DNA of 64,000 nt, taken from positions 1 through 64,000 of the forward strand of contig JAJEKV010000858.1 of assembly GCA_021234155.1 (NCBI GenBank). Reading direction: 5' to 3'. This DNA comes from Isoetes taiwanensis (taxonomy: Eukaryota > Streptophyta > Lycopodiopsida > Isoetales > Isoetaceae). Every line of letters begins with the position of its first letter. The stretch's first letter is position 1. Below are positions 49,295-60,650 of the stretch, in pieces. The position numbers and the translations under genes were made by a program. The notes beneath the pieces are model-generated. The model had not been told where the DNA came from. It was given only the letters and a program-made list of their open reading frames with translations, and made no database searches.

Positions 49295-49365
49295 AGTGAA
49301 AATAGGTTAGTCTAATGGTTATAGAATCGTCTCGCAAGTATGGTTCTAAATTGGGGGTCATCCTC
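49295..49365 (+). repeat. tRNA-like segment (SINE head candidate)
   Basis: GGTTAGTCTAATGGTTATAG resembles an A box and TATGGTTCTAAATTGGGGGT a B box at suitable spacing. A complete cloverleaf is not evident. Confidence 0.35.
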
Positions 49366-49369
49366 GAAA

Positions 49370-52300
49370 TATCCTGTTTATTTCGCTAAAAATCGATTAC
49401 ATAGATTAAAGTCGGAATATTGTTTTGGCCAAAGAAATATATAGAAGGCAAATGATCTTTTATTTGCCACGTACACCACTATTTACCTGTTTTAAATTTT
49501 AGGTAGTAGATTTTTTTTTAGGATATAATATATATTTTTAGCAATTTTTTACTTTTCCCCGTCATTTTTTCCCTCTTGATTTTCTATTTCGTTTTTTATC
49601 CCATTCCCTTATTTCGATTTAGAGTTTTCATTTCCAATAGGATTTTCTCAATGTCGTCTTCAGTCAAGAGGGACAGCAGACTCTGGCGGAGCGACAAACC
49701 GATATGGCGCATGATCACAAGGTAATATTTTTTAAAAGGTAAGCTAATGAAATGTACTATCCAATTTTTGAATGCAACAAAAAGATAGGATTAGGTTATG
49801 GCATTTTTTGTTGTATCTAGAGGTAAAGCGGTGGAGCGGCTCAAGGTTGCAGACAAAGCGGCGCAGTATAGCAATGAAGGATTGCACTGCCAGTTTCTTC
49901 AGGACAGATCAGGTTGTGTGATACTTTATTTCAATTCGATTTGTAAATTTGTATGGGTACGGGTTTTAGGGGCTTGGAAACGCAGCAATGATGAAGTTCT
50001 AGGTATTTTGGGCACTTTAAATTCTTGACTAGCAAAGTTGATTCTGGCTTGAAAATGGATTGTTACTACCGGTCATGAAGATATATTATGATGAAATCCA
50101 GTTATGGCTACAGCTGTGTAGGGGCAAATTGGTAATTTGTTTATTATTTTATACATTATATTTATTTGAGCCAGGGATAAATTGAAATCGCTAACTCATG
50201 CTTATCCAAATTGAACTCGGTGTAAAGATTGATAAACTAGCCTTGAATACATTTTCCTAAGTATGGCTCAAACTACTATGCATGCAATATGAGCCATTAA
50301 ATCCCTATTCTTACGAGGATGAGCATGGACCATAAGTTTCAGTAGGTAGGAACTTCTTATATGGCCATTATCAATTTAGTTCAATCCTTTGGGATTCTTC
50401 TTGCATTTTCAAGTGGTCAGAACACAGTTTATGTATCATTGCAAACAAAAGATACGCATCATTGCAAATAAAAGATACGATTTGAGACCCTTTTTTTTAA
50501 TCGAAATGATATGCCTTGAGACATGTTTTCTTTTATTAGAAATGACATGTCATGTTTATGGCGGGCACTTGGGTAGGGGCATTCGAACATTCTAGATAAT
50601 GAATATGACGAAGTGTATGGGCATTCATTTATATAAGAATTGTATTAGGATTCAACATTAAGGGACATTTTCATATTGTTTTCCCCCTGTTTCATTTTTT
50701 GTGGCATCCCTTTATTCCAGAAGGTGGTCAGTATGGACAATACTTGCCTCTCTAACCTCACTTACACTGTGGCAATGCGGCATGAACGCCTAAAAGCCTG
50801 CTAACAAGAAAAGAGTACTCAGTGCTTGGCCAGATGGAATGTGCAGGAGCACAGGTGCATTCAAGTGCAAACGGAGGCAGACCGCCACAGTCTAAGACTG
50901 TATCTTGATACATGCTTCCTCAGTAATCTATGGGATGCCAGCACCCTTGAACAGGTCGAGACGGCATATTAGCTTGCTTCCTCTATTAACTAAGGCAACA
51001 ATAGCATCAAAAATTAAACATTCACTCTAATATCACACTTGATCATTTGTAAAACTAATCACAAAATTTGTTTACAATGTAGAGTCGTGCATAAGTAAAA
51101 TAACCATAACTCCAACCAAAATCAATGTTCTCTTCAATCGAAGATTAATAATTGGCTAATTTAACTCTGACTCTTCATCCAAGCACGAGAATACATTCAT
51201 GGACAAGACTTATAGATCTGACTGTTTAATCTACCACTTCCATCAAATGCAATATATTTTGCCACTTTGCGTTGTTCAATTGTAAGGTGCAGCAGATCTC
51301 TCTCCAACTCGTCTTCATCTTGAGTATGGATTCCTCGAAAAGTGTGATTGATGCACCATCATCATTCACTCCTACACGTTAATGAACACATATCCAATTA
51401 GACTAGACATTCATAACCTATGTGAAAACATCCACAACAAAATGTTAGTTCGCGACGTTCAAAATCTTATTGAAGTAAAGCACATTGAGCAAAGCAGCAA
51501 TATGCATCTTATGCATCACTATCAATTTCCTATAAAACAAAACGATAGGCCAATTTGACCCATGGCCAGCACTAGACACAAATCCATAAATCAAACCCAT
51601 AAAGATTGACCATGTAATGCATTGAACCAACCACACTAGTTGACAATATACACAAGACTAGTTATGGAGAATTCTGTGGAAATTGCCATCTTTATAATAT
51701 TTTTTGATCCATAATGTTATGCAGTCTTTTGAGCCCGATCTGAGCTATTTTCCACATCATCATGCTTTGGACCATCTTCTGATTTTCGGGCCCATACTGG
51801 GCACGGTCAGGCTCATAACAATAATCATAGAATAGCTCTTCTGCAGCTCCTATTTTTTCTTTCATAAATATACCTAATATGTGGTCTCGAGCAATTATAA
51901 TGATCTGACTAATAAAAATAAGCCATTAAAGCACATGGTCTAATGTTTTTCAGCATCTAATAAACATATTTGTTACCTTTGCATAGCAATTTGGGTATTT
52001 GCAACATAGGTCACCATTGACAATTGATCTAAAGCTTTTTTCAGTTTTTTCAATGATTCCTTGATGTCTTATAGATCACTACAACTTTATTGTTCAAACA
52101 GCTAAAATTTCCCTTCCCTTTGAATTCCTCTCACCCCATTGCCCAAGACTTCCCAGATGCAAACCCTTGTTGAAAAATGTTGCTTTTTATTTACATGTTA
52201 TACAATTTCATCAAACTATAAAGAGTTATACATCTAGAGCAACAAAATCTAACAGAATTATTTCATTATCTACAATTTTTCTCTAGCTTATTATACGTCT

Positions 52301-53019
52301 CGAGTAATAAAATCTATCACAATTATTTTATCGTCGATATTTTTCTCTAGCTTATTTGAATTAACTGTTATAATAAACATTGAAAGTGACAACAATTTTC
52401 AACACGAATAACTTACACAACTATTAGTCTTCACGAAAGGTGATCCATCAAAGCTTCTCCATCGCAATGTTAATTCTCATTATTAAGCCATGCTAATGAC
52501 TTTTGTTGCATCTTAGGCACCTATAAATTCCTAATGTTGGATTGCCTAAACTCCGATGAAATGCTAGACTCTGTGACATATTTTAATCATGCACTTAGTC
52601 ATACATAAAATAGTCGTTTGAGACTAAATGCACAGCACTTATTCGCAATCTCAAAACACTATTCTATTCTTCACGTTTGATTAGTTTAATAAGGCAATAT
52701 GTAACGGATTGTGGTGCATTGGCCATTTCAGAACATGATGCCCGCTGGACCATAGTTTCAAGCACAAAGTGGACCATGGCACAACTTCTCACACATTTGG
52801 TGCAACAACAGATCGAACAACGGCCCAATTGATCGGCTCATTAGGGCGGATTTGGGGTCTTAAAATGGCTCATATCTTGGGTTAAAGATTTCCACGTCAG
52901 ATTCGCCACGACCAATCACGTTTGCGCCTTTTTTACGAAAGTCAGTATTAGTTGGAGGTAGAAGGATGAGCAGGCTTGCTTGGCATCCACATGGCGTATT
53001 TTCATAGGGGATGCCTGCG
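49370..53019. other. AT-rich intergenic DNA
   Basis: I see no gene, duplicated block or structured repeat in this stretch. Short open frames lack domains. Confidence 0.55.
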
Positions 53020-53466
53020 TGTTGATATTTGGGGTTCTTGGCATCACCTTGCAGCAGCAGTCCATGACTGCCGGATGCCACAAGGCTGCCACAAATGCTC
53101 ATGGATCAACAAAAGAAGATGGGAAGAAACTCCAAGAACAAGAACAAAGCAAAGAATGAACAAAACTGAATCATATTGATACTCCAAAAGGAGGTGCTCC
53201 AAAACGTGAGCAAAAACCTAAACAATGTGAGGAAATGCTCTCTCTAAATAGTAGAGCAAAACCCTAACCCTAACTGACATCTCACCTACCACAAATCTAG
53301 GCTAAATCTGGGCCATAGATTGTGGGGTCCAATATGACAAATACATGTGGCATATGCCACCTACCACATATGTGGGCTAAACCTGGGCCCTAGATTAAGT
53401 GGTCCAATGTGATAAATACATGTGGCCTATGCCACTCATACATATGTTTAGCCCAAAGGGCTAACA
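53020..53466 (-). mobile_element. LTR of a non-autonomous retroelement (left copy, 3' LTR)
   Basis: It begins TGTTGATATTTGG and ends GGGCTAACA (TG...CA). It is nearly identical to 57271-57715. Flanking CTGCG on the left and CTGCA after the right copy agree at 4 of 5 bases, fitting a 5-bp target duplication. Just inside, CTCCCCCCCACCACACC is the reverse complement of a polypurine tract, so the element reads leftward. Confidence 0.9.
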
Positions 53467-56400
53467 CTCCCCCCCACCACACCAAACTATGTAGAACCTT
53501 TATAACATCAGGTTAAACATTTACAACAGTGGCCAAAGTGAGGGGAAATAATGATAATGTCGCCGAAAATTCTTAACCCAAAAATGCAAATGTCGATGAA
53601 GTACAGAAATCATGAGAGGTTGAGAAGGCTGTCATCACTTCTCTTGAGCTTGCCACGAGCTCCTTTAAATCCATGGAAGTCAAATCTAATGTTGAGAAGG
53701 CTGTCACCACTTCTCATAGAGCTTGCCACTTAGCTCCGAATACATGCGCCAATCAAAGTGTCTTGTAATGAGTTGAACAAAAATGAGGAAACAAAAATTG
53801 TTGAAGGGGCGGAAGGCCCTAAATCATCTTCACGCCATTTTTGAACTTGAAAAGTTGAAAGAAGGAGTTGAACTTGAATTAGTTGAAACATAAGTGATTG
53901 AAGGGGCGGAAGGCCCTAAGTCATCTTCGCGCCATTTGGTGAACTTGAAAGAGTTTGAGCAGATAGTTGAACTTGAAGGAGTTGAATTTGAAGGGGCGGA
54001 AGGTTCTAAGTCATCTTCACGTCATTTGTTGAACTTGAAAGAGGCTCAACCGCCATGTATTATGAACAGCCGAGATTGATTGAAAAGGTTGTCTCTCAAA
54101 CGCCCTGTAGTTGGGTCGATGAGGTAAGCTTGAATGTTGATGAAAGATTGCTGAAAAAAAGGCCTACACACGCCGGCTGTGTGAAGTTTGTTGGTACAAG
54201 GGTGCAAAGAAGATCTCCAAGAATGCGACAAAAGATGAGGCGTCCCCCAAAATGTGCCAAAAATATGCTAAAGATACTTCTTGCGTCAAAAGTTGATTGA
54301 AAGTTGTGCTTAAAATCACGCCTTGAGGGGCCGTGACAGATTGTTGAACTCACGCCGTTGGGCCGTGATGAAGTCATAGTTGCATAAAATTTTACCTCCA
54401 AAGGTATAATGATAGGACAAGATATTCTGGTATGTAAAAAAATGGCTTGAACATTAGAAGAGGTGAAAACACCAAAAATATGGGCCATGTGGAATATTCA
54501 AGTGTCTAAGTCTCTCTAGGAAAGAAAGTCATAAAGGATGATGACAATGTGTTGACATGAGAGAAATGTGCCACGCCAGAGGATGGGCCGTGGGGTTTGA
54601 TGCCATGAAGGCCGTTAGGTATCTGATGTTGAGGCCACGCCGTGGGGGCCGTGGTTCACGCAGAGGCCACGCCCATGAGATCTGTGATGTTGAGGCCAAG
54701 CCGTGGGGTTCTGAGGGCGGAAGGCCACGCCGTGACGGGCCGTGGGAGCGTCCACGCCGTGATGGGCCGTGGGAGCAGGCCACGCCGTGGAGGGCCGTGG
54801 GAGCTATGTGAAGATATTGCAGACTGGAAGCCACGCCGTGATGGCCGTGGGCTTCTACGAAGGTTTTGCAGATGCACGCTGGAAGGATTTGCAGACTGGA
54901 AGCCACGCCGTGATGGCCGTGGGCTTGTGGAAGGTCGAACATTGGAGAAGCGTGATGGGCCGTGGAGCTCTGATGCTCTGACGGACAGTTTGCCTTGAGG
55001 TGCTGAGGCCACGCCGTGAGGGGCCGTGGGGTCTCTGGTGTGCTCTGACGGAAGAGATTGGTGCTATGACGGGAAGAGGTTCTGATGGCAGAGAGGCCAT
55101 GCCGTGATGGGCCGTGGGGTGCAAAGCCATGCCGTGAACTGTTATGGCCTTGAAGCTTGTTGCCGTGAGACTTTTGTGAAGCCATAACAAGGCCGTGGGT
55201 CGCTGAAGATCTGGAGGGATGGGCCGCGCCGTGGGGTCTGTGACGCTGTGAGCTGTGATTGAAGAGATTGACCACACCGTGACAGGCCGTGAAGGCAAAG
55301 AAAATTTCCACGCCAAAGGGGCCATGGAAATGAAGCTAAATTTCGGTGGTTCCATAGCAAGATTTGTAAATATATTTCGTACTTTGAAGGAGGGGCGCTT
55401 TAGAGTGTTGCTTCAAAATTTGGAGTCTGTGAGTTGTGGATAATGGAGCTCTATTCAATTTAGCGGGCTGTAGCTGCGGAAAAACTCAGAAAACTCTGGT
55501 GCTTGCTCTGTGTGTACTGAACGAATTGATGCTTGCTTGAAAACCTGTGGTCATGCTTGCTTGAAAACCTGTGGTCACAGAGCTGGGCGTCACACTTCTC
55601 ATACCGTGAAGGTTCTGAGGACTGGAAGCCATACGATGGTCGCGGAATTTGTGTTGACACGTGCAAAAAGCCTTGAAGTTGAAAGATGTCCGGGCCAAAT
55701 GCTCGTTTGCTAGCCATGTCTCAACTAATAGCCCGTGGAGATTTTTTTGTGCTTGCCGGACCGGTGATTGGAAAGCCATAGGCTATGAAGATTGAAATGT
55801 GGCCACGCATTGTTGGGCCGTGATGAAGAGGGCGAAACAAAGCCATAAATTGCAAGGTTTGTAGGGATTCGGTGCTTGCCAAGCGTAAAATATGGGTGAT
55901 TGCAAAAAGAGGCTTGAATGGATGCAGAGAAATTGTGCAGATGATTCGCTCCAAGGGCATGCAGCTGTGGAGCATGAGAAATATCGTGGCTGATTTATGG
56001 TCACAAAAATAAGATGATAGACTATGTGTCGGTTGGTGCTTGTCGTAGGCCGCGAAGCTGGCGTGCAAATGTTCTTGAATAATAAATCGATGGGGCCGTT
56101 TAGGAAGATGGTAGCTATTTGGATCTCATGGAACCGCAAATGATATGGCCCCGAAGATTGGATGCGAAAGATTGAGATCCGGATGCAAAAGAATTTTGTT
56201 TGGTGCTTGTTTGCCAAAGGCAAAACCATGCCACTAAGGTAAGACCATGTTCCCGTGGAAAGATCGCATTATTTGTGAAACTTTGCTGTGTTTGTGCCAT
56301 AAGATGGCTTATTTGTTCTCCAAGAATAGCCAAATGTGTTGAATCATTGATGAGGAAAGGAAGATCCCCTGCAGTCGATTTGAACAAAAAGGGTGAAGTG

Positions 56401-57270
56401 CCCCCGTTATTATACCTCGCTTTGTGTGCATAAAGCTTCAGCGAGCATGAAATCGAGTGTTGAATCACGATAGGCGGTACATGTTGCATCAAGACGGTGC
56501 CCTTGTTTGGCTGCAGTTCAGATAAAGTTGTGGCAGGTTGTGTGCAGGCCTTAAAACTCCAAGAAGACTTGGATGTGGTCTTGGATATCAATGAGTTGTG
56601 ACTCACCAGATCCGAAAGCAAGCGCAAAGAATAATTGTTTGTCTTCCAAACACTGGATGCCGCAGGGCAGGACTGGAATCTGTTCTTGTGGCTTGCTTGA
56701 CGAAGCAAGGGCATACAAGCGCCGGTGATGTGGATTTGGTCTGAGGAAAAGCCCTATGTATCAATGAAAGGACAAGAATAGCCCTGATCGCGATTTGAAA
56801 TACAGGCCTGTGTGCTTAAGCTGGCTTGAAGAACAGAGCTTGGCAATGATGCAGGTCTGGAACCAAAAAGAAAGGGGCTTCAATAGACTCTGCCCAGAAC
56901 GGAGCCCAAGCCCACAATTAATGCTGCGAAAATATTTGGAAGAGCCGTTGGGCCTCTTCTAGTGTTTCTTACTTGCCCAAGAAATGGAATTTTGGTACCC
57001 AAAAAGAAACGTATTGCCGCTTAGCAGAAAAGAAAGTATCAGTAGATAGATAAAATCTCATCGTTGAAGAACGTAACGTAAATGTGGACAAATAAGAATG
57101 TTCTGGCCAAAAACCAGTTTTGCCCCTTTCTGCAGTGGGCAAATACCAGAGATAGAATCTGAGGAAGTGTCTATCGTAGAACCATTTTTTTTTCATAATA
57201 ACTTTTGGAGATGCTTGAAATAAAAACAACAAATTGATCATGGCGAAAAGAGACCCGGCATGGCGCCCGG
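53467..57270 (-). mobile_element. Interior of the non-autonomous LTR element
   Basis: 3.8 kb without gag or pol similarity. Beside the right LTR, GAGACCCGGCATGGCGCC reversed gives GGCGCCATGCCGGGTCTC, close to the tRNA-Asp-type primer site TGGCGCCGTTGCCGGGG. The left part holds three copies of a roughly 100-bp repeat (GGGGCGGAAGGCCCTAARTC at about 53798, 53900 and 53990). The middle holds the GCCGTG block. It would need enzymes from another element to move. Confidence 0.75.
54320..55330. repeat. CACGCCGTG/GGCCGTGG repeat block
   Basis: About fifteen occurrences of a CACGCCGTGATGGGCCGTGG-like word at irregular spacing, separated by unrelated 20-60 bp sequence such as GCAGACTGGAAGC (itself repeated). 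The word is nearly self-complementary at CACGCCGTG. Minus-strand open frames here (up to 260 codons) consist of HGPSRRGL-type repeats and look like a by-product. Confidence 0.85.
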
Positions 57271-57715
57271 TGTTGATATTTGGGGTTCTTGGCATCACCT
57301 TGCTTAAGTGATCCATGATCAGGATGCCACAAGGCTGCCATAAATGCTCATGGATCAACAAAAGAAGATGGGAAGAAACTCCAAGAACAAGAACAAAGCA
57401 AAGAATGAACAAAACTGAATCATATTGATACTCCAAAAGGAGGTGCTCCAAAACGTGAGCAAAAACCTAAACAATGTGAGGAAATGCTCTCTCTAAATAG
57501 TAGAGCAAAACCCTAACCGTAACTGACATCTCACCTACCACAAATCTAGGCTAAATCTGGGCCATAGATTGTGGGGTCCAATATGACAAATACATGTGGC
57601 ATATGCCACCTACCACATATGTGGGCTAAACCTGGGCCCTAGATTAAGTGGTCCAATGTGATAAATACATGTGGCCTATGCCACTCATACATATGTTTAG
57701 CCCAAAGGGCTAACA
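57271..57715 (-). mobile_element. LTR of the non-autonomous retroelement (right copy, 5' LTR)
   Basis: Near-identical to 53020-53466 apart from a short variable patch near 57305. The similarity implies a recent insertion. Confidence 0.9.
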
Positions 57716-57846
57716 CTGCACTTTTGTTGCAACCATTTTAATGGCCGGTATTTTTCGGGAGTTGCTTCGCCGCCCAAAATAATGGTGACTTTGACTGCCT
57801 ACTGTCAGCATCACCAACTCCCTTGTCAAATTTTGGCGCCAAACTT

Positions 57847-59123
57847 ATGTACTGTCACTCCGGCGCCTCTACGTGCATCCTCTTCACCTTCACTCCTCAT
57901 CTGCAATCCATGTCTCCTGTAATTTCTGTGTTCTTGCCTCATTTACAGAACTTCCAAGGTGAAGAAGTGGGAGGTTTTGTGTCAATAGGTTCGTGGGTGA
58001 GTATGCTGCCATCAACGAGGGGCGAGCATAGAGTTAAACGACGAAGGCGATCAGACGTGCGGACACATTGGATAGGTAGGATAAAAGAGTTCAAGTTGAA
58101 TTCTAGCGGCCAGAAAATGGAAAGTATAACAATACGACATGCATATACCCCTTCTGATATGGCCAAAGAGCTAATCTCCACCAAAAACAGCTTCCCAAAA
58201 TTGCCCGCAAATGGTAACTACCTTAATCGGATCACACGACGCGGCCGTGCACGCCTACTTAGCTAGCGTGAGAGAGCGGTTTTGGCGTCGTGTGATCTCC
58301 TTATCTTTTCATTTCTTTCGTTGAGACGTATTTACAAACAAATTTATTGTGCTTTATGTTTATCAGACGTCGTGGATGTCGTTCCGGCCGAAAGCATTAG
58401 TAGTGTACTTGTCGTGTATCACATAGACCTAGGAATTGTCCTTTTCCAAGGTATGGATGCCTTGACCTTGCGGGGTATAGGCATCTGGTTTTACGGACAT
58501 GATTACAACGTAAAGGTCGGAAACCGAGCTTGGCCTTGGGTTGAATTGCCCCTTTAAGTGAACTTTGTAAGCCACGGACTAATGAGAACAATGTAATTGC
58601 AATGAAGAAATGCTTGGGTGACGAGGTGCAAGCGGGAATGTCCGAAAAGGAGGCGTGAGGATGAGTTTCAAAATCTTCACACCGTTTGAGGTATTTGCTA
58701 ACATATTCTAGATGGGCGGGGAAGTTGAAAAGCTCAGAAGACATGCGTGCTTTCTCCCCACGCGATTTTGTGGATGGCTTATTTTTGTTCCGAGCACAGG
58801 ATGTTCGATTCCACGAATCATCCGGTCAACTAACAGAGTGCCGAGTAGTTAAGTCCTCCTTTAAGTTCAGATACTTTCTTCCAAAACAATATTTATACGT
58901 TAATTGTCAACTAGAACGAAGGAAACAGAAAAAGAGAGGCTGCACAACTTTTTGGGAGCCGTTTGAGGACCATAACAGACACTCCGATGCGGTAGATATT
59001 CGAGTATGGCGAGGGGAGGAAGTCATTTATACAGCCACCATAGAAATCGAATGGCCATCACATTTCTCCTCATCCATGAGGCTTATGCTACCGCGATTGA
59101 CTGAAGGGCTGCCAAACTTGTAG
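57847..59123 (+). CDS. BAH-like domain protein, four exons with very short introns
   Basis: Four open blocks join exactly with GT-AG introns: exons 57847-58213, 58367-58509, 58572-58654 and 58712-59123 (1005 coding bases, 334 residues). Introns are 153, 62 and 57 nt (GTAACT..TATCAG, GTAAAG..TGTAAG, GTGAGG..TTCTAG). Splicing removes every internal stop. Residues from about 45 show VGGFVSIGSWVSML, WIGRIKEFKL and AYTPSDM. Across the first junction comes NDVVDVVPAESISSVLVV, then IWFYGHDYNPRT. This order of strand motifs is that of a bromo-adjacent-homology module, which reads histone tails. The C-terminal 130 residues (RDFVDGLFLFRAQDV, VDIRVWRGEEVIYTATIEIE) are unrecognised. ATG 57910 is an alternative start. 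Intron 1 holds the first hairpin. The BAH assignment is by motif pattern only, but the splice model is strong. Confidence 0.65.
58230..58297. repeat. Hairpin 1 of the GATCACACGACGC family
   Basis: GATCACACGACGC at 58230-58242 pairs perfectly with GCGTCGTGTGATC at 58285-58297. It lies inside intron 1 of the BAH-like gene. The loop shares nothing obvious with the loops of the other copies. Confidence 0.93.
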
Positions 59124-59126
59124 ATC

Positions 59127-60281
59127 CTATTGGCAGCTTTGCACGGAGACGCTGGAATTCTTCTTTTGTTGGCAGATTCGCCTCCTCTTGAGCAAATCGA
59201 AAATCCAGCCTCTCATAGGCTTCTTAAGCTTTATAGCATTGCCGGTATAAGAAGACACTTCAAACATCTCTTTGTCCAAGTCCTCTTCAAAATCTAGGCC
59301 TAGGTTTACCCATTCGGCCAAGGTACTGATAAGCTTGTCTTCCCTAGCACACATTTGTAACAAAGACGGGTTTCTCAGTATATCGCTTAGCAATAAGTAT
59401 TCTTTGCCTTCCACCAAAATTGGCGTTATGTCAGACAACTTCTTTTCATCCTCATCCTCATCCTCATCCTCATCCTCATCCTCATCCTCATCCTCATCCT
59501 CATCACCTTCAGAATCATCTTCCTCCTCTGGTTCACCCAAGGCCAGTGCGTCGATGCCAAAACTCCTACATTCTTGCTCTTCTTGTTGTAGATCTATCTC
59601 CATTTCTACGTCATAGTCAGCATCATCACACATAACTGACCCCCCTTGGCTTAAAGATTTCATTGTTTCCAGCGTATCTTCGGTTTGGCCAAGCAGAATG
59701 CAATAACTAGCGAATGCAAACGGCAAAGAGAAATAACTTACCTTCTTAAGTACAAGGACGCAGCCAAGGGGGGTTCACATAGTTATAGCCGTACAATTCA
59801 TGTGAGTGACCCAAAAGGGTTTATTTTGGACTTGAAGCATACATATACTCTTACCGAGGGGGCTTTTTTCAGGTGACTCTGGTTCAATATGTGGCTGAAA
59901 TGGGGGTTTTTGGAAGATTTCTAAGGCGTATACAAGGGGGTTTTCGGCGACCCCTTGCACGCACATGTGGTACCCCCTATATGATAGGTGCATCCCAGGG
60001 GGCGCAGCCGAGGAGCCCTTGCGACGACATTCTTGAAAACGCGTCTTATTTGCTTGCAAATGGGAAGCCGCTTCCTCTAGAGCTGGTTTTGGAATCCACG
60101 AGCCAGTGACATCTGCAAAGGACGTGCGCTGAGACCAAGCAGTCCGGCTAAAAGCTAAAGCAACCTCGCGATAGCATCCAAGCTCGCTACTGTTTGCCAT
60201 GATGTCCAACTCCTTGCAATAGAACGGATAAATCGCAGTCGGCGCAACTTCCTCGTTGTCATGCGGGCGGATGCATACCAT
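59127..60281 (-). CDS. Acidic uncharacterised protein, convergent with the BAH-like gene
   Basis: The stop (59127-59129) lies 3 bp from the stop of the BAH-like gene. The minimal reading is 59127-59663 (ATG, 178 residues). A better model adds an upstream exon starting at ATG 60281 and ending at 59855 with donor GTAAGA, joined to 59677 after CCGAAG. This gives 978 coding bases in frame (325 residues) and a 177-nt intron. The middle has a DE run of about 20 residues (from the CCTCAT hexanucleotide), often seen in nuclear or histone-binding proteins. After it comes VEGKEYLLLSDILRNPSLLQ and a basic LLKRRRICQQKKN. The N-terminal half shows no domain I know. The acceptor choice is uncertain. Confidence 0.5.
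59447..59508. repeat. (CCTCAT)n hexanucleotide run inside the acidic gene
   Basis: About ten units on the plus strand, encoding alternating Asp-Glu on the minus strand. Its length may vary between individuals without changing the frame. Confidence 0.95.
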
Positions 60282-60428
60282 TCGGGAACTTCACATAACA
60301 ATCCATGAAGAAGGCAGCGAAAGCAAGAAGATGTTTAGGGGCGGTAAAGGTATCCATCACCGAACTCAAGTAGCCGTTGTCGATTATGAAAGGGGACACA
60401 GCCGTTGTGGGGAGATTTGTCCGTACAT

Positions 60429-60450
60429 TTTAGGGTTAGGGTTAGGGTTG
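60429..60450 (+). repeat. Short interstitial telomere-like repeat
   Basis: TTTAGGGTTAGGGTTAGGGTT, mixing one TTTAGGG with TTAGGG units, directly abuts the left arm of hairpin 2. Confidence 0.7.
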
Positions 60451-60516
60451 GATCACACGACGCGAAAACTACTATGTGCAAAAAAAAGAACAATGCTTTC
60501 TGCCCGTCGTGTGATC
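60451..60516. repeat. Hairpin 2 of the GATCACACGACGC family
   Basis: GATCACACGACG at 60451-60462 pairs with CGTCGTGTGATC at 60505-60516. It lies about 135 bp beyond the 3' end of the H3-like locus and 170 bp upstream of the acidic gene. Confidence 0.93.
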
Positions 60517-60650
60517 CTCACGTATAACATTAAAAAAAAAAATACAAAGTGCGAACCTAGGCTTCTAAGAAAGAAATGGACTAAGAGATTAAGCTTATAA
60601 AGCCATTACATTAAAGAATATAATACATATAAAAAAAACACAAAGGCACT

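Noticed and set aside
54529-55311. 260-codon minus-strand frame rich in HGPSRRGL
   Set aside because: It follows the GCCGTG repeat words, has similar open frames on other phases, and shows no domain; open by composition.
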